Below, one piece after another: positions 34,146 to 45,566 of a stretch of DNA of 64,000 nucleotides. The translations under genes were made by a program, and so were the position numbers. The stretch's first letter is position 1. Each line of letters opens with the position of its first letter. This DNA is from Nymphaea colorata (Eukaryota; Streptophyta; Magnoliopsida; Nymphaeales; Nymphaeaceae). The stretch is from contig NC_045149.1 of NCBI RefSeq assembly GCF_008831285.2, positions 6,846,417 through 6,910,416 of the forward strand. Direction: 5' to 3'. Under the pieces are notes generated by a model. That model saw only the letters and a list, made by a program, of their open reading frames with translations, did not search any database and was not told the DNA's origin.

Positions 34146-34405
34146 TCAATTCCCAGCCTTATCATCAGCCATCAATCTAGGATACCCCTCGTATTCCAGT
34201 GAACTGAGTGCATCGCCAAGAAAGCCTTGATCTTCCCTTAACATGTTGATCAAATCCTGAACCCTCTTATTTCGAGGATCTAGTATTGGGGATGCCTTTA
34301 TCGGTTCTGCTATCTGGATCCCAGCAAAGACACTGTCTTCATTGACCTCAATCATGGCCTTCCATAACTCCACACACCCACTCCTCCGCAACCTTGAAAC
34401 GTACT
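34146..34405 (-). pseudogene. Unidentified coding-like fragment (C-terminal part of a protein?)
   Basis: The minus-strand frame contains WKAMIEVNEDSVFAGIQIAE, then DPRNKRVQDLINMLREDQGF and ALSSLEYEGYPRLMADDKAGN before a stop at 34146. The composition (charged, amphipathic, no low complexity) looks like a genuine conserved protein end rather than chance. I cannot name the family. A second minus frame begins with an ATG at 34494 (MELVMTLGRPMPRTYLNLKE) and overlaps in a different frame near 34400. A one-base shift would join the two, so this may be a small gene broken by a frameshift, a terminal exon, or a gene fragment. No good acceptor site was seen at the frame's start. Confidence 0.4.
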
Positions 34406-35729
34406 TTCAGACCTGAACTCTTCATGAGATGACATTCCTTAAGGTTTAGATATGTCCTTGGCATTGGACGGCCCAGCGTCATGACTAATTCCATGGAACT
34501 GGAGAACAGACACAAACAGGGGAAGAGAGAGAGAGAGAGAGAGAGACCTTGACATAACTACGATCAGAGGAGGAGTTCCGCAGCAGCAGCTAAGTGGCTA
34601 ATTAGTGAAGCAGGAAGGTGTGAACTCAGAGGGCAGGAACCTATACAGTGATCTGCACAAGGGAGACAACCGCAAAGGCATTGGTTGATCAATTACACAC
34701 ACAGACAAACATGACATGTGCATGTGTGGAGACGAGAATCACCAGATTTCAGGGAATTGAAATCTTCATCACAAAATTCTTCCTTGTTTTGATTCAACAT
34801 GCAGGACATCAAAAAAAGGAGAAAATAGTTTTTGCTGACTTTTTCCCCTGCAATTAAATGAGGTCTTGGAAGAAGAAAAAGAAGAAGAAGCCTTCAAATC
34901 TTCAATGAAACTTGCTAAATAGATGATTTCTCAGCAACATAAGTTCTAAAATATTTGGAGATTAATTAAGTGAATCTTTTCTTAAAGGCAATCAGGTAAA
35001 GTGCTCACAAACAATTTAAAAGGTGAGCTTACATTGATAGCTCAATTTTGTCTCCACTGACTCAGTTACACCTCACAAAGTGCCACATCATTCTACTACC
35101 AACAGGTTTGTAACCAGAGCAGCTGTAAGTCCGGCCTTTGTGTCCTCATTGCCAGTTGAGATCAAAGCAAAGAAAAGAACTTTTTCACTTCAAAAAACAA
35201 CTAAAAGAGTTCACTTTCTTTTAAGAATGTTCTGGCCTTTCATGTTAACTGGCTTTTAACTTCTTTAGAGTTAGATAAAACACCAACCCTCCCTTGTCCT
35301 CCAACAATCACACAAGCAGATGTGTATTGCCACACACATACGGACACAGACCTAGAAGGAAATAGCAGTTCAACTGCACACTTAATACAGGCTGCCTCTT
35401 GTTGTTATAGGTTAGGGTCAGCTAACCTTGTAGCAGACATGCCAAAACAAGTAATCAACTAAAGGCAAAGAAGGAAGTTGCTTGATCAACATTACAGCCA
35501 CAATGTTTTATAGATGCAACAATTTGAGACGAACATCTATCAATAGCCCTTGGGTGTAGAAGACAAAAGAGCTCAACAGACAAAATATTTGGTGAGATAG
35601 TCATGTTTATGCAGACGCCGCCAGACAGCCTTCATCCTTAACCTTGGAACAAAGACCTGTGGACCGAGAAAGTCAACTTCATATTATAGTTATGTGTAAG
35701 CTAGACAGGAATCTGTACAGCTGGACATG
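34406..35729. other. Intergenic DNA, including the probable 3' region of the PPR gene
   Basis: A (GA)n microsatellite lies at about 34525-34548, and a short GAA-rich run at about 34870. The part adjacent to 35729 should hold the 3' UTR of the minus-strand PPR gene. No other gene was recognised. Confidence 0.45.
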
Positions 35730-37538
35730 CTAATTAAAAGCAGAAGATAAGTTATCTATAGCATCTTCTGGAGTCTGAAGAGTATAGAATCTATGCATTC
35801 CTTCAACTAGAACAGCAAAAGTATGAGAATTAGGCTTGGCTCCCGTTGTTCTCATTTCATCATAGAGTTGGAATGCTTTTCCTGTGTTATTTGACATGCA
35901 CAAACCTTCTATGATACAGTTGTAAATATAAGTAGATGGAATCAAACTTTTCTCTTTCATAGCACTTAAAATTTTCTCTGCTTTGTCATACTGCTTGCAT
36001 CTGCATAAACTCCTCACAAGCAAACTGTGAGTCAATAATCCTGGAGCAGGCCCTCGATATTCCATTTCATGGTACAGTTTGAGAACTTCCTGAACATTGT
36101 CCATCTTAGAATATGCATCAATAAGGTGAGCATATGTCACCTCATCAGGTAAAAGTCCCTTTTCCAGTGCAGTAGTCAGAATGTCATTGGCCTTATCAAC
36201 ATCTCCCGCTTCACAGATCTCTTCAAGGAGTTGATTGAAAGCATGTGTACTTGGTAACAAGCCCCTTTGAAGCATTTCTTGGTAGAATCTTGTAGCATAC
36301 CCCAATTTCCCTGCTCTGCAGCACCCTTCTATTAAAAAATTATAGGTTTCATTATATGGCACTAACCCCTGTTTTACCATTTCCTGCACCAACTGATCAA
36401 ATTCTTGAAATCTTCCATCCTTACAGTGGACACCAATTAATGAGGTATAGGTCAATGAGTTTGCAGGATATCCTCTCTTGAGCATTTCATCATGCATTGC
36501 AAGAGCATGTTCCATGATTCCCAGCTTGCATAGGCCAAAAATGATTAGAGAATATGTGACGTTATCAGTGACCATATTCTTACGGTACATTCTTTTTAGC
36601 AACAAAATTCCTTCATCCACACGATCATCTTCAATCATCCGAACAATCAATGCACTATTAACAATTACTCCAGGAAGGCATCTTTTGCTGGAAATTTTGT
36701 CAAGTAAATCAATTGTTTTCTGCAGCAACCCTTGTTTGCACATTGCATCAACCATAATCCTGGAAGTCACAGCGTTTGGAAATGTTTTCTTTGTGATCAT
36801 ATCCTCGTAAATTCTCCATATTAGGAGATTCTTGTCAGATCTTTGGACAACATTAAGCAACATGTTCCAAGTAGCTATACTGGGCAAGAAACCGTGCTCC
36901 TGCAAGTAATGATAGCTAGAGATGGCCTCGTGGAACATCCTCAATTTGGCATATGTCTGTATCAAATGGTCAAAGAGCTGGGGGCTAGAGCAAGTAACGG
37001 CATATGTACTTAACAAAGACTCCTCTAATCTAAACGGTGATTCACGGTACGAATTCTTTCTCGCTGCCGATTCCAGCATCACCTTAGCATGAGTATCTAA
37101 CCGTGCATGAAAAAGGATCTGAGCTAGAATACAGTACGACCGGACACTGTGATCAAATTTTTTCCTTACTGATGACCAATGGAAAAAACTAAGCCCTTTC
37201 TTTGCATCCGAGGGCTCCTTCAGCTGAAGCAATATGTCTTCAACAATCGAATCCGTTAGTCGGATGTGATCCAGTTTACCGCTCAGCCAATCCCAATCAT
37301 CCCCCCTTCTCAATAATTCAGACACCAACCTGACTACTTCCACATCATTGATTTTTTCACTCCAAAACCAAGAATTTTCAGGTCCAACCTTCGATTTCTC
37401 GATTTGGGTACCACAGATTTTTCGTTCGTTGACAACGTACGGTCTTAAGAGAACTCTGGGATCGGATTTGTGACTATATAAGAATAACCAACGTGCACCA
37501 AACACACCTTTTCTGGTAACTGATCTCAGCAAACTCAT
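35730..37538 (-). CDS. P-class pentatricopeptide repeat protein, probably organelle-targeted
   Basis: An intronless 602-aa frame. The N-terminus MSLLRSVTRKGVFGARWLFL is rich in Arg, Ser and hydrophobic residues and poor in acidic ones, as expected for a mitochondrial presequence. From about residue 185 to the end there are roughly twelve ~35-aa repeats, for example VTYSLIIFGLCKLGIMEHAL, LTYTSLIGVHCKDGRFQEF, ETYNFLIEGCCRAGKLGYAT, VTYAHLIDAYSKMDNVQEVL and YIYNCIIEGLCMSNNTGKAF. They are all canonical P-type repeats, and no E or DYW extension follows. Family knowledge: P-class PPR proteins bind organellar RNA in a sequence-specific way and act in stability, splicing or translation. The RNA target cannot be stated. 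The start chosen is the ATG that opens the presequence. Lack of introns is usual for this family. No damage was seen. Confidence 0.92.
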   Translation of the reverse strand: MSLLRSVTRKGVFGARWLFLYSHKSDPRVLLRPYVVNERKICGTQIEKSKVGPENSWFWSEKINDVEVVRLVSELLRRGDDWDWLSGKLDHIRLTDSIVEDILLQLKEPSDAKKGLSFFHWSSVRKKFDHSVRSYCILAQILFHARLDTHAKVMLESAARKNSYRESPFRLEESLLSTYAVTCSSPQLFDHLIQTYAKLRMFHEAISSYHYLQEHGFLPSIATWNMLLNVVQRSDKNLLIWRIYEDMITKKTFPNAVTSRIMVDAMCKQGLLQKTIDLLDKISSKRCLPGVIVNSALIVRMIEDDRVDEGILLLKRMYRKNMVTDNVTYSLIIFGLCKLGIMEHALAMHDEMLKRGYPANSLTYTSLIGVHCKDGRFQEFDQLVQEMVKQGLVPYNETYNFLIEGCCRAGKLGYATRFYQEMLQRGLLPSTHAFNQLLEEICEAGDVDKANDILTTALEKGLLPDEVTYAHLIDAYSKMDNVQEVLKLYHEMEYRGPAPGLLTHSLLVRSLCRCKQYDKAEKILSAMKEKSLIPSTYIYNCIIEGLCMSNNTGKAFQLYDEMRTTGAKPNSHTFAVLVEGMHRFYTLQTPEDAIDNLSSAFN

Positions 37539-38489
37539 GCTTTATATGCGACATTAAAAAGCAAATCGAGGAAACCAAACTTACAACCATTGATGTCCTT
37601 TAAGAAACCTAACAAGAAGAGCAATTATACTGTCGCGATACCCCACCCCACCCCACACAACAAGAAAAAAACCCAGCCCACCCAAAAAGTTCTCATCGAG
37701 TGAATGCGATGTGACAGAGCGTTACCTCGAAGAAGAACAAACAGAATAAACTGGAAGGAAGAAGAAGGATGGTTAGACCACCGCCACCGCCACCTCGTAG
37801 GGCCCAAAAGAGTTGCTCCCGCGGGAGATCTTCGCGGCAAGAATACGATGCGGCGACCGTTTAACGAAACCCTAACGCGCGGAACCTGATTTAAAAGCCA
37901 GAGTGGATTTTGCATTTAGGCCCACATCCTTTGGTTATAGTATCAAACTAGTCATATATTATTAACATTCTCTTCTGAGGAGCTCATTTTTACGTTGATT
38001 ACCAAATATACTGAGCTAGAGCAGCCCATGGATCCTTCGTAAAAGTTAATTCACGATGATTTTGTTGAGAATGCAATACACATATAAAGTACAAAATTTA
38101 TTTATTTGTCGCTTAGAGAAGAGCCAAAGCTTCCACCAAATATACTTCATTTGTTTGGACATACCTGCTGAGCAAGGGCTATGAACTCAGCTTTCTTGAC
38201 CAAATCTATCCCAATGCCTGGAGCAAGTCAATTAGGGACTTCAACAAGTCTTTTTTTTTTTTAGAAAAAAATAAAAGATAGTCCTAGAAGCATGTTATGT
38301 AACCTTGGATATGAGCATACATTGTGTTTCGGATACGAGCTCACGTACCTCAGTCTTGCATATCTTTTGTATGATTAGGCTCTCAAAGTGCCAGTCTTTT
38401 TTAGCCAAATCTCCTGCAACTATCAGCTCTTACCAACGGTGGAGCTACATTTCACCGTCCCTCAATGTTTCTTTATTTTTATATTAACA
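37539..38489. other. Upstream region of the PPR gene and intergenic DNA
   Basis: The first ~350 bases should include the PPR promoter and leader on the minus strand. The rest is AT-rich with no recognised gene. Confidence 0.4.
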
Positions 38490-38715
<226 letters not shown>

Positions 38716-40100
38716 CGAGTGTCCCATTGGATATGGAAGTTTTGTGAATGAGTGTTCCTCTAGAAAATTTTTGTGGCTCACTGGCTCTTACTAAAACTCG
38801 ATTCAGCCTAGAGCTTAGTTTCAATTGCACACCAGCCTTGTGTTTAATCTGATGTTCCATTCTCCTATGGCCTTATAAATTGGTGCATTTATCTATTTCC
38901 CTTCTCTTGCCCGAGACATGAGATATCATGGTTCATTCCATTCTCCTAATGCACACTGACTACTCTAATTCACCTAACCTGGCCCTAGTGGCAACTATTA
39001 TTGGACCAAATTATTCGCTATATATAATAGGGTTAGATCAAAGGTTGCACCCTTTCTAAATGCGCCTTTTAAACTATGGACGAAGACCTATAGAGTTTGT
39101 GTGGCCAACTTTTAGCCATTTTGTCAAAAAGCTAAGGGAAACACATCTTGTTCCTCACTCCATCATTAGGGTTCACCTTGCTAAAGTTACACATATTGGC
39201 CAAGTTAAGCAATGAGCTTTGCAAGCAACCTTTGTAACTATCTTCTCAATCAACCAGATGTATCTCGGTAAATGGTGCGTCCTATAAATACTTTGGGTAG
39301 TTGCGGAGATACATGGGGGCTGATAACTTCTTTGAAAGAACTTAAAATTACACTATGATGATATAAAAGTTAAATGGGGTGCCAAAACCGGACTTGCACT
39401 GGTGACGCGAGTGACAGCAAAAAAGTCCTAGCACCGTCACTCCATTGGGCTCTACCTGGTGTTGCATCAATTTCCTTGCAAGATTGCTGATATGAAATAA
39501 TTTGAGTAATTCTTGTTTGTTTTTAGTTATCATCACACTTGCAACAAATTATCCACTACATTTATGCAGATCGATCTTGAATATCAATGAGAAGATAAAG
39601 TTAATATGCTCTCCATTTTCCCAAATAGACAAGTCAATAACAAAACTTGTTTGATTCAGCTTGTTCTCTATGGTTGCAGTTGAGATTGGCCCTAGCTCAA
39701 TCCCCATGATCTTTTATGCTTTTTGAGGAACCCTCATTTGCATATATACTTCAAATTCACATGTGTGAGTATGTATACATGATACATGTCATTCCCATTA
39801 ATTAAATGCAGAACTTCAACTATTAAGCAAAAGTGGAATGAGTAAAAAAAAAAGGTATCTTTAGAAAATAACTTAATATACCTAAGTAAATTATGAAACA
39901 CTATTGCCTATGTTAGTAACATAACATCAAATCAGCCTCCCATTATGGACAGCTGCTTCCATAGGGCTCACTAAAATTCTCTGTCTTTTCCTTTTAATGT
40001 AGCATACTGTAAAAGTCTAGTTGTTAGTTTTGATCCCCCGAGATTGGTCCTTTTGTGCAGACTTCACATGGTGAGATGAACACCAACTATAAAAACAAGC
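38716..40100. other. Intergenic AT-rich DNA
   Basis: No gene was recognised. The last ~100 bases could be the end of an old LTR or leader preceding the primer-binding-like site at 40107. Confidence 0.4.
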
Positions 40101-41965
40101 ACTACTTGGTATCGGAGCCTAGGATAGATTTCCTTAGCTAGTTCCGTAAGTAGTTCAAGAATGGAGTTTGTACCTGAGTCTCCAATTGCCAATGTAGATC
40201 TTCGGAGCATGACTTCGGAAGAAAGTGAGTAAAAAATAGTGGTATGTATTTTCCTTATGTGTAATTTCCTTATGTACGTTTTATTTCAGTATATGGAATA
40301 GAATCTTTTTTTCTTGAAAGACTTGTGGTTAATGTTTAGCCTCGAGTAATTTTGTTTGAGTTTTAATTTGATATTGTATGCATGAGATGAATGTTGAAGT
40401 ATAGTATAAGAATAATTGATAATAAGGGAGATCTGAAATTTTTGAAACCCAAGAGACAAAGGCACCGACGAGTATCCATTGAGGCAGAGGCCAAAAGGGA
40501 AAAATAATAGCTACGTGGTGAGTGTAGCAGGATTGACAGAAGATCTTAGAACCATAAATGACTATACTACCCAAAGCCTATGATGTGTGTATACAATAAA
40601 AGATTAACATTCACACAACACACACTTGGACAGTAAGAATTGATCAGAAACCTGGAAGGAAGAAAGTTGAAAATTCCTTATGCCATAACAACCTAAGAAC
40701 ATGGTAATAGAACCAAAGGATGAAATGAAAACAACCATGATTTTAATATTAGAAAATCAGAAAGAGATGTATAATATACTCGTAGAATTCCTAAGAAGAA
40801 TAGGAAACATAAAACCTGAACAGCAAGGCATATAATTAAAAAAGGGTTAAATTATATCTCTAAAAACATAGTTGATAGAAAAATAACATATCAAACAATA
40901 ATTTATAATAATAATTTGATAGTTGAAAGAACAATAACAGAATCCAATTCAAGAAAGATATATGCTTATGGACAAAAATCAAGACTTATAAAAACAAACT
41001 ATGACAGACAATTCCTAGAACCTCATGAAGATGATCTCAGACTCATAATAGACGATGAATAAATGAAACTCGAGTCTACATTAGACGGAATGAATAGACT
41101 ATACGAAGAGAATAATGTTAAAAAAGGAAAGGTGTGAAAATATGAAGGACCTCCTGCTTACACAACACAGTCAGTACATGGTGGCCCAGCACATCAAGGA
41201 GATCAAATGGATAAAGTAATAAGCTTACTTAAACAACTCATCCGCAAAGTAGAAGCAAAAGTTAACAGTATTATACAAGAAATAAAAGAAATTAAACAAC
41301 AAAATAATGAAGTACTATAAAAGGTAAGAGAAATACAGAAACAAGAAGAAAATCTATAAATCTATGAAATAAATCTTACATATGATGAAAGTGACAATTC
41401 TAACCCAAGTGTAACATATACAGACCTGATAGAAGAAACAAAAAAACAGAAATCAATATGAATACAACCCTTAAAGAAGAAGTAAAAATTAAACAAGAAT
41501 ACATTCATGAGCCAAGGACACAAATGAAATCCCTCTAGGAATAGACATACCGACAGTTATGAGAAAACTGATAGAGAAAGAAAATTATGGGAAGCAAGAA
41601 GAAAGGTGAAATCAGATAATATAATCGATGAACAAGAAATGCTCAACTTAGACAATTCTAAAAACATATTGGTATTAATAAACATATGGAAGTCAGAAAT
41701 CAGTAGGCACATAACAAAAACGAAAATAGACAGCAACACAACTTTAAAATACATAGAAAACTCGTTTATAGAAAATGTAAAATTATGGTTTGAACAATTA
41801 TCTAGTTAAAAAAAAGATTCTCTTAAACATAAATGGATAATAAAGGAAGCTCAACAACAAATTCATTAGACATCCTAGAAAAATATATTGCAACTATAAC
41901 AATAGAATTTTTACATACAAACACATATCAAGTTTATAAAGAGAAATTAAAAGCCACAGTAGGAG
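40101..41965 (+). mobile_element. Degenerate A-rich retroelement or endogenous pararetrovirus-like remnant
   Basis: A TGGTATCGGAGCC motif (40107-40119) differs by one base from the initiator-Met-tRNA primer-binding sequence TGGTATCAGAGCC used by plant pararetroviruses and many Copia elements. Downstream, the plus strand is strongly A-rich and carries broken frames with lysine- and glutamate-rich coiled-coil-like segments (for example MDKVISLLKQLIRKVEAKVN near 41209) and a gag/capsid-like helical segment (KYIENSFIENVKLWFEQLSS, 41748-41807). Many stop codons and shifts interrupt it, so it is non-functional. It is cut at 41965 by the next element. No reverse transcriptase was seen, so pararetrovirus versus LTR element is undecided. 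Confidence 0.4.
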
Positions 41966-42296
41966 TGTCACGGGCCGACTTTTTTAAGCCATCTTTGGCC
42001 CACGTGGTGCCGAAGGCATTGCCCAAATCCTTTGGCCAGCCTGACTTTCTCTTAATATTGTGGAAGCATTCATCGATCTTCTGGGACTGTGGACTAGACA
42101 AGCTGTGCTACGCACTCGGCACACCATCACCCAGGTTTATCCCATAGTAGACCATCGGTAAGCCGTGGCCATGAGGCTCTGTTAGAACGTCGTCATTCCT
42201 CCAAATGTCTATCTACTACCAAACGAAATCTAGATGGGGGTAGACTTCCCTTGGAAAGAAGTCCCCAGCCGAAGCTAATTGACGACTATATATTAT
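41966..42296 (-). mobile_element. Element C, left LTR portion (old minus-strand LTR element, interrupted)
   Basis: Starts TGTCACGGGCCGACTTTTTT and aligns with 58737-58958 (TGTCACGGACCGACTTTTTC), a second copy in the same orientation. The right copy is preceded by the complement of a Met-tRNA primer site, which makes these LTRs of a minus-strand element. This left copy is cut after 331 bp by insertion of element A. The sequence before it, AGGAG (41961-41965), is the candidate left TSD; the right one is not visible. Confidence 0.65.
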
Positions 42297-42489
42297 TGTA
42301 ATCACCCCAAATTTTTCTAAAGGACTATGATGTTTTATCCAAGTGCGAAATTCAAATTTAGGCACAAGATTTTCAAAATACAACTTTCAGATCCAAATTA
42401 AATCCAAAATACTACTCTCAGATCCAAATTAAATCCAAAATACTAATTTTAGATCCAAAACCCAAGTTCAGATCCAAATCAATCATTTA

Positions 42490-42905
42490 AGACTAATTTG
42501 CCCTTTCTTTTGACCAAAAACCTCCTTTTAGAGGGTGATTTTAGTCTTTTTTTAAACAAGACCGATTTGCCCCTCCTTTTGATCAAAAAACCTCCTTTTA
42601 GAGGGTGATTTTAGTCTTTTTTTAAACAAGACCGATTTGCCCCTCCTTTTGATCAAAAAACCTCCTTTTAGAGGATGATTTTAGTCTTTTTTAAACAAGA
42701 CCGATTTGCCCCTCCTTTTGACCAAAAAACCTCCTTTTAGAGGGTGATTTTAGTCTTTTTGGTAAACAAGACCAATTTACCCCTCCTTTTGACCAAAAAA
42801 CATCCTTTTAGAGGGTAATTTTAGTCTTTTTGGGTGGACAAGACCGATTTGTCCTTCCTTTTGGCCAAAAAATCTCCTTTTGGAGGGTGATTTTAGTATT
42901 TTTAG
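42490..42905 (+). repeat. U3 tandem repeat array, six ~65-bp units upstream of the LTR TATA box
   Basis: Each unit contains CCTCCTTTTAGAGGGTGATT, then TTAGTCTTTTT, then AAACAAGACCGATTTGCCCC. The last two units are variant (CATCCTTTTAGAGGGTAATT and CTCCTTTTGGAGGG). CCTCCTTTTAGAGG is nearly palindromic. Their place just upstream of the TATA box suggests enhancer-like repeats. Confidence 0.9.
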
Positions 42906-42946
42906 GTCAAAAAATTCAAATTTTGGGTTTTGGCTCCAAAAACCTC

Positions 42947-42954
42947 TATAAATA
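42947..42954 (+). promoter_or_regulatory. LTR TATA box
   Basis: TATAAATA in the context CCTCTATAAATACCCCCC. It is conserved in all three LTRs (also 55162-55169 and 59696-59703). Transcription should start about 30 bp downstream, just before the CT-rich leader. Confidence 0.85.
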
Positions 42955-43284
42955 CCCCCCATATCCTCCCTCTTGGGCAAGATTGGTCCTTGAGAGAAAC
43001 TCTAGTGTATTCTCACTTGAAGACTTAGAGTTTCTCTTGAGCTCTCTCTCTCTCCCTCTCCCTCTTTCCATTTCCTTCTCCAACTTAGAGCAAGCACTCT
43101 TGGAGTTTCATTCAAAAGGGGATCTTCAAGTGGAGGTGTTCATCTTTCTTAGGTCATTTCCCATTAGAGGTATGTAATCTTCATCCCTCTCATTTCTCTC
43201 TTCTTTCTTTTCATTAATATTCTTATTATTATGTTATTTCTTTTTCTTAAATATAGTCTTGTTGTTGTTTTCATTTTCTCTTCA

Positions 43285-43925
43285 CATCTTCATCTCCCCA
43301 TGGCCAAAGGAGATAGCACTCAACCTCTTTTTAGAGACAAGAGGCTATGCTCAAATGCACCGGGAGCATGAGAAGATGAGATGATATTTTATTTTATGAT
43401 TAAATCATGCTCTTTCAAGTATTCTTGTTGTTCTTGTTATTTCTCTTTATCAATATCTTCTTGCTCTTTCTTCTCTTCAATATATATTCTTGTTGTTGTT
43501 ATTCTTTTCCTTAATGAATATATTTTTGTTGTTATTGTTATTTCATTTCTTCAATATAGTCTTATTCTTGTTATTTCATTTCTTCGTTATTGTATCTCTT
43601 TCTACATTTTCTTCTCATCTTCATCTCCCCACGGCTAAAAAAGGTAGCTCTCAATCTCTTTTTAGAGACAAGAGGCTATACTCAAAGTGCACCGGGAGCA
43701 TAGAAAGATGAGATGATCTTTCATTTTAATCATGTTCTTTCTTTTCATGAATACATTCTTATTGTTTTTTTTTTGTTTCCTCTTATTTTCCTCTCTTCCT
43801 CATTTCTCCATGGCCAAAAGAGATAGCTCTCAATCTTTATTTTAGAGTCAAGAGGCTATACTCAAGTGCACCGGGAACATGAGAAGATGAGGTGGTATAT
43901 CAATTCATAGTTACATCATGTCTTC
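43285..43925 (+). repeat. Three copies of a ~110-bp module within the LTR
   Basis: Modules at about 43290-43410, 43618-43735 and 43800-43922 each read TCTCCCCATGGCCAAA, GAGATAGC.CTCAA.CTCT, TTTTAGAGACAAGAGGCTAT, CTCAA.TGCACCGGGAGCAT and AGAAGATGAGATGAT. They are separated by T-rich spacers. The same trio recurs in the other two LTRs. The function is unknown; each module contains an ATG. Confidence 0.85.
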
Positions 43926-45548
43926 CCTTCTAATTGAACTTTGCTTTTTTTCATTATCCTCTTTCTTTCTTTCCTTCCTTGAAAGTTATCTATATATTAT
44001 GCATGCATAGTTGTTTGGTTCTTTACTTACATGTGAATGCATGTCGGGAATGAGAGTGTGGTTTGAGGACTCTTTATTTTCATATTAATTTTTGAGGTTG
44101 GGACTTGTCCAACCCGGGATAAACCCTCACGAAAATGTACATATTAATATGTATTTTCATGACATTTTGCGCTAGATTCTTTCTTAATCATCACATTAGG
44201 AACCCTAACGAGTGCTTCGTTATGTTGCTTGTTTTCTTTCATACCCAACGGTGGAAGAAATATAGCCCTTACAACAAACTAAATAATAACATTTTATACT
44301 TATATAAATCATATTTTCCAAAACATTTTCAAAAAGAACCTTCTAATATGGCCTTAGGGACTTAGCTTAGACTCTTGCATGAGTCCAAGCTCCCCTCCGG
44401 CCCACATTAAATTTGAAGTTGGTAATTTTAAGTTGTTCCTTGATTTTTTTTAATCTTGTGAAGGTATGGATGTATACACATGTTATATACATTTATGCCA
44501 ACATGATGACCCCCATCTTTCTCTCTCTATGCTTTCACTTTCTATTGTGCATGAATACGTATGTACATGTGTTCCATCTCCTCTCTTTCAAATATTTATT
44601 CCTCTTTTCAAGACAAATATCTTCTCTTATAACATTTCTCATACCCATATATGCGTACGATATTTTTCTTTTCCTCTAAAATCTCTCTTTCTCTTCGAAT
44701 CAATACATCTTTTTCTCTTTATATGTGATGATATGTACACAAATATGCATGTCTTTCTCTATATCTCTCTCTTTCCTTTCATAAGAGTGTTTTATCTCTT
44801 GTATTCTTCTTAACATTCTCATCTCATGAACTTTCTATTTACCAACTTCAATAAGACCACAAATCAAGTAATGACCCAATATTGGAATCATGCTTGATGG
44901 TCTACAATCTCTATCCATTTTCAAAAACTTTTCCTTCTTATATATAATAATTATAACAACGAAATCTTAGATGTATGTTGTGGTAGGAATGATATTAGAT
45001 GAATGTTGTGGTAGGAATGTTTTACTTTTTTTCAATCATATAGGGTAAATGCATTCATGCATTCTTACCCACTTTATTTCACTTATGATCACAAGCACCT
45101 CTTTAAAAGAACTTAAGCAAGAAGGGATGAAGCTCTAGCTAGGTGGTAACCGAATTAGAGCAAAATCTCAAACCTACTTAAAGTCTTAAGAGAACACTAA
45201 AGTGATTTCAAAATGTTTTCACAAGTTTTTCAGATGATATTTACTAGTTTCACTTTTTCCTCAAAACATTTCACTTTTTCAAGCAATTCTTCAAGAACCT
45301 TTTCAAAAGTTTGAAACTCCAAACTTTCAATATTTTCTACACCGCATATAGAATCAAAAAGATGTTTAAGTTAAAACGAAATGCATCAATGATAAACATA
45401 GTCCTTGGGTTGATTACCCCCGGTAAAGGCGCCGGGAATGGTCGATCCTCGTACCGACGGGCGAGTCCCTTTCTTTCCTCTTTCAAAACAAAAACCTTAT
45501 TTTTCTGGAGCACTCCAAAACCAATGAAAATTTTGGGATGCAAACAGA

Positions 45549-45566
45549 TGGCGACCGTGATGGGGC
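45549..45566 (+). other. Element A primer-binding site
   Basis: TGGCGACCGTGATGGGGC lies two bases after the 5' LTR. The TGGCGAC start fits the 3' end of a plant Arg tRNA (…GTCGCCA), as reported for Ogre elements. The exact isoacceptor is an inference. Confidence 0.75.

Larger units (their letters stand above)
42297..45546 (+). repeat. Element A 5' LTR (3,250 bp)
   Basis: Runs TGTAATCACC to GATGCAAACA. The U3 part holds six ~65-bp tandem units, then a TATA box at 42947-42954. A CT-rich leader and three copies of a ~110-bp module follow in the transcribed part. Serine/phenylalanine/leucine-rich open frames within it come from T-rich sequence and are not genes. Confidence 0.93.
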
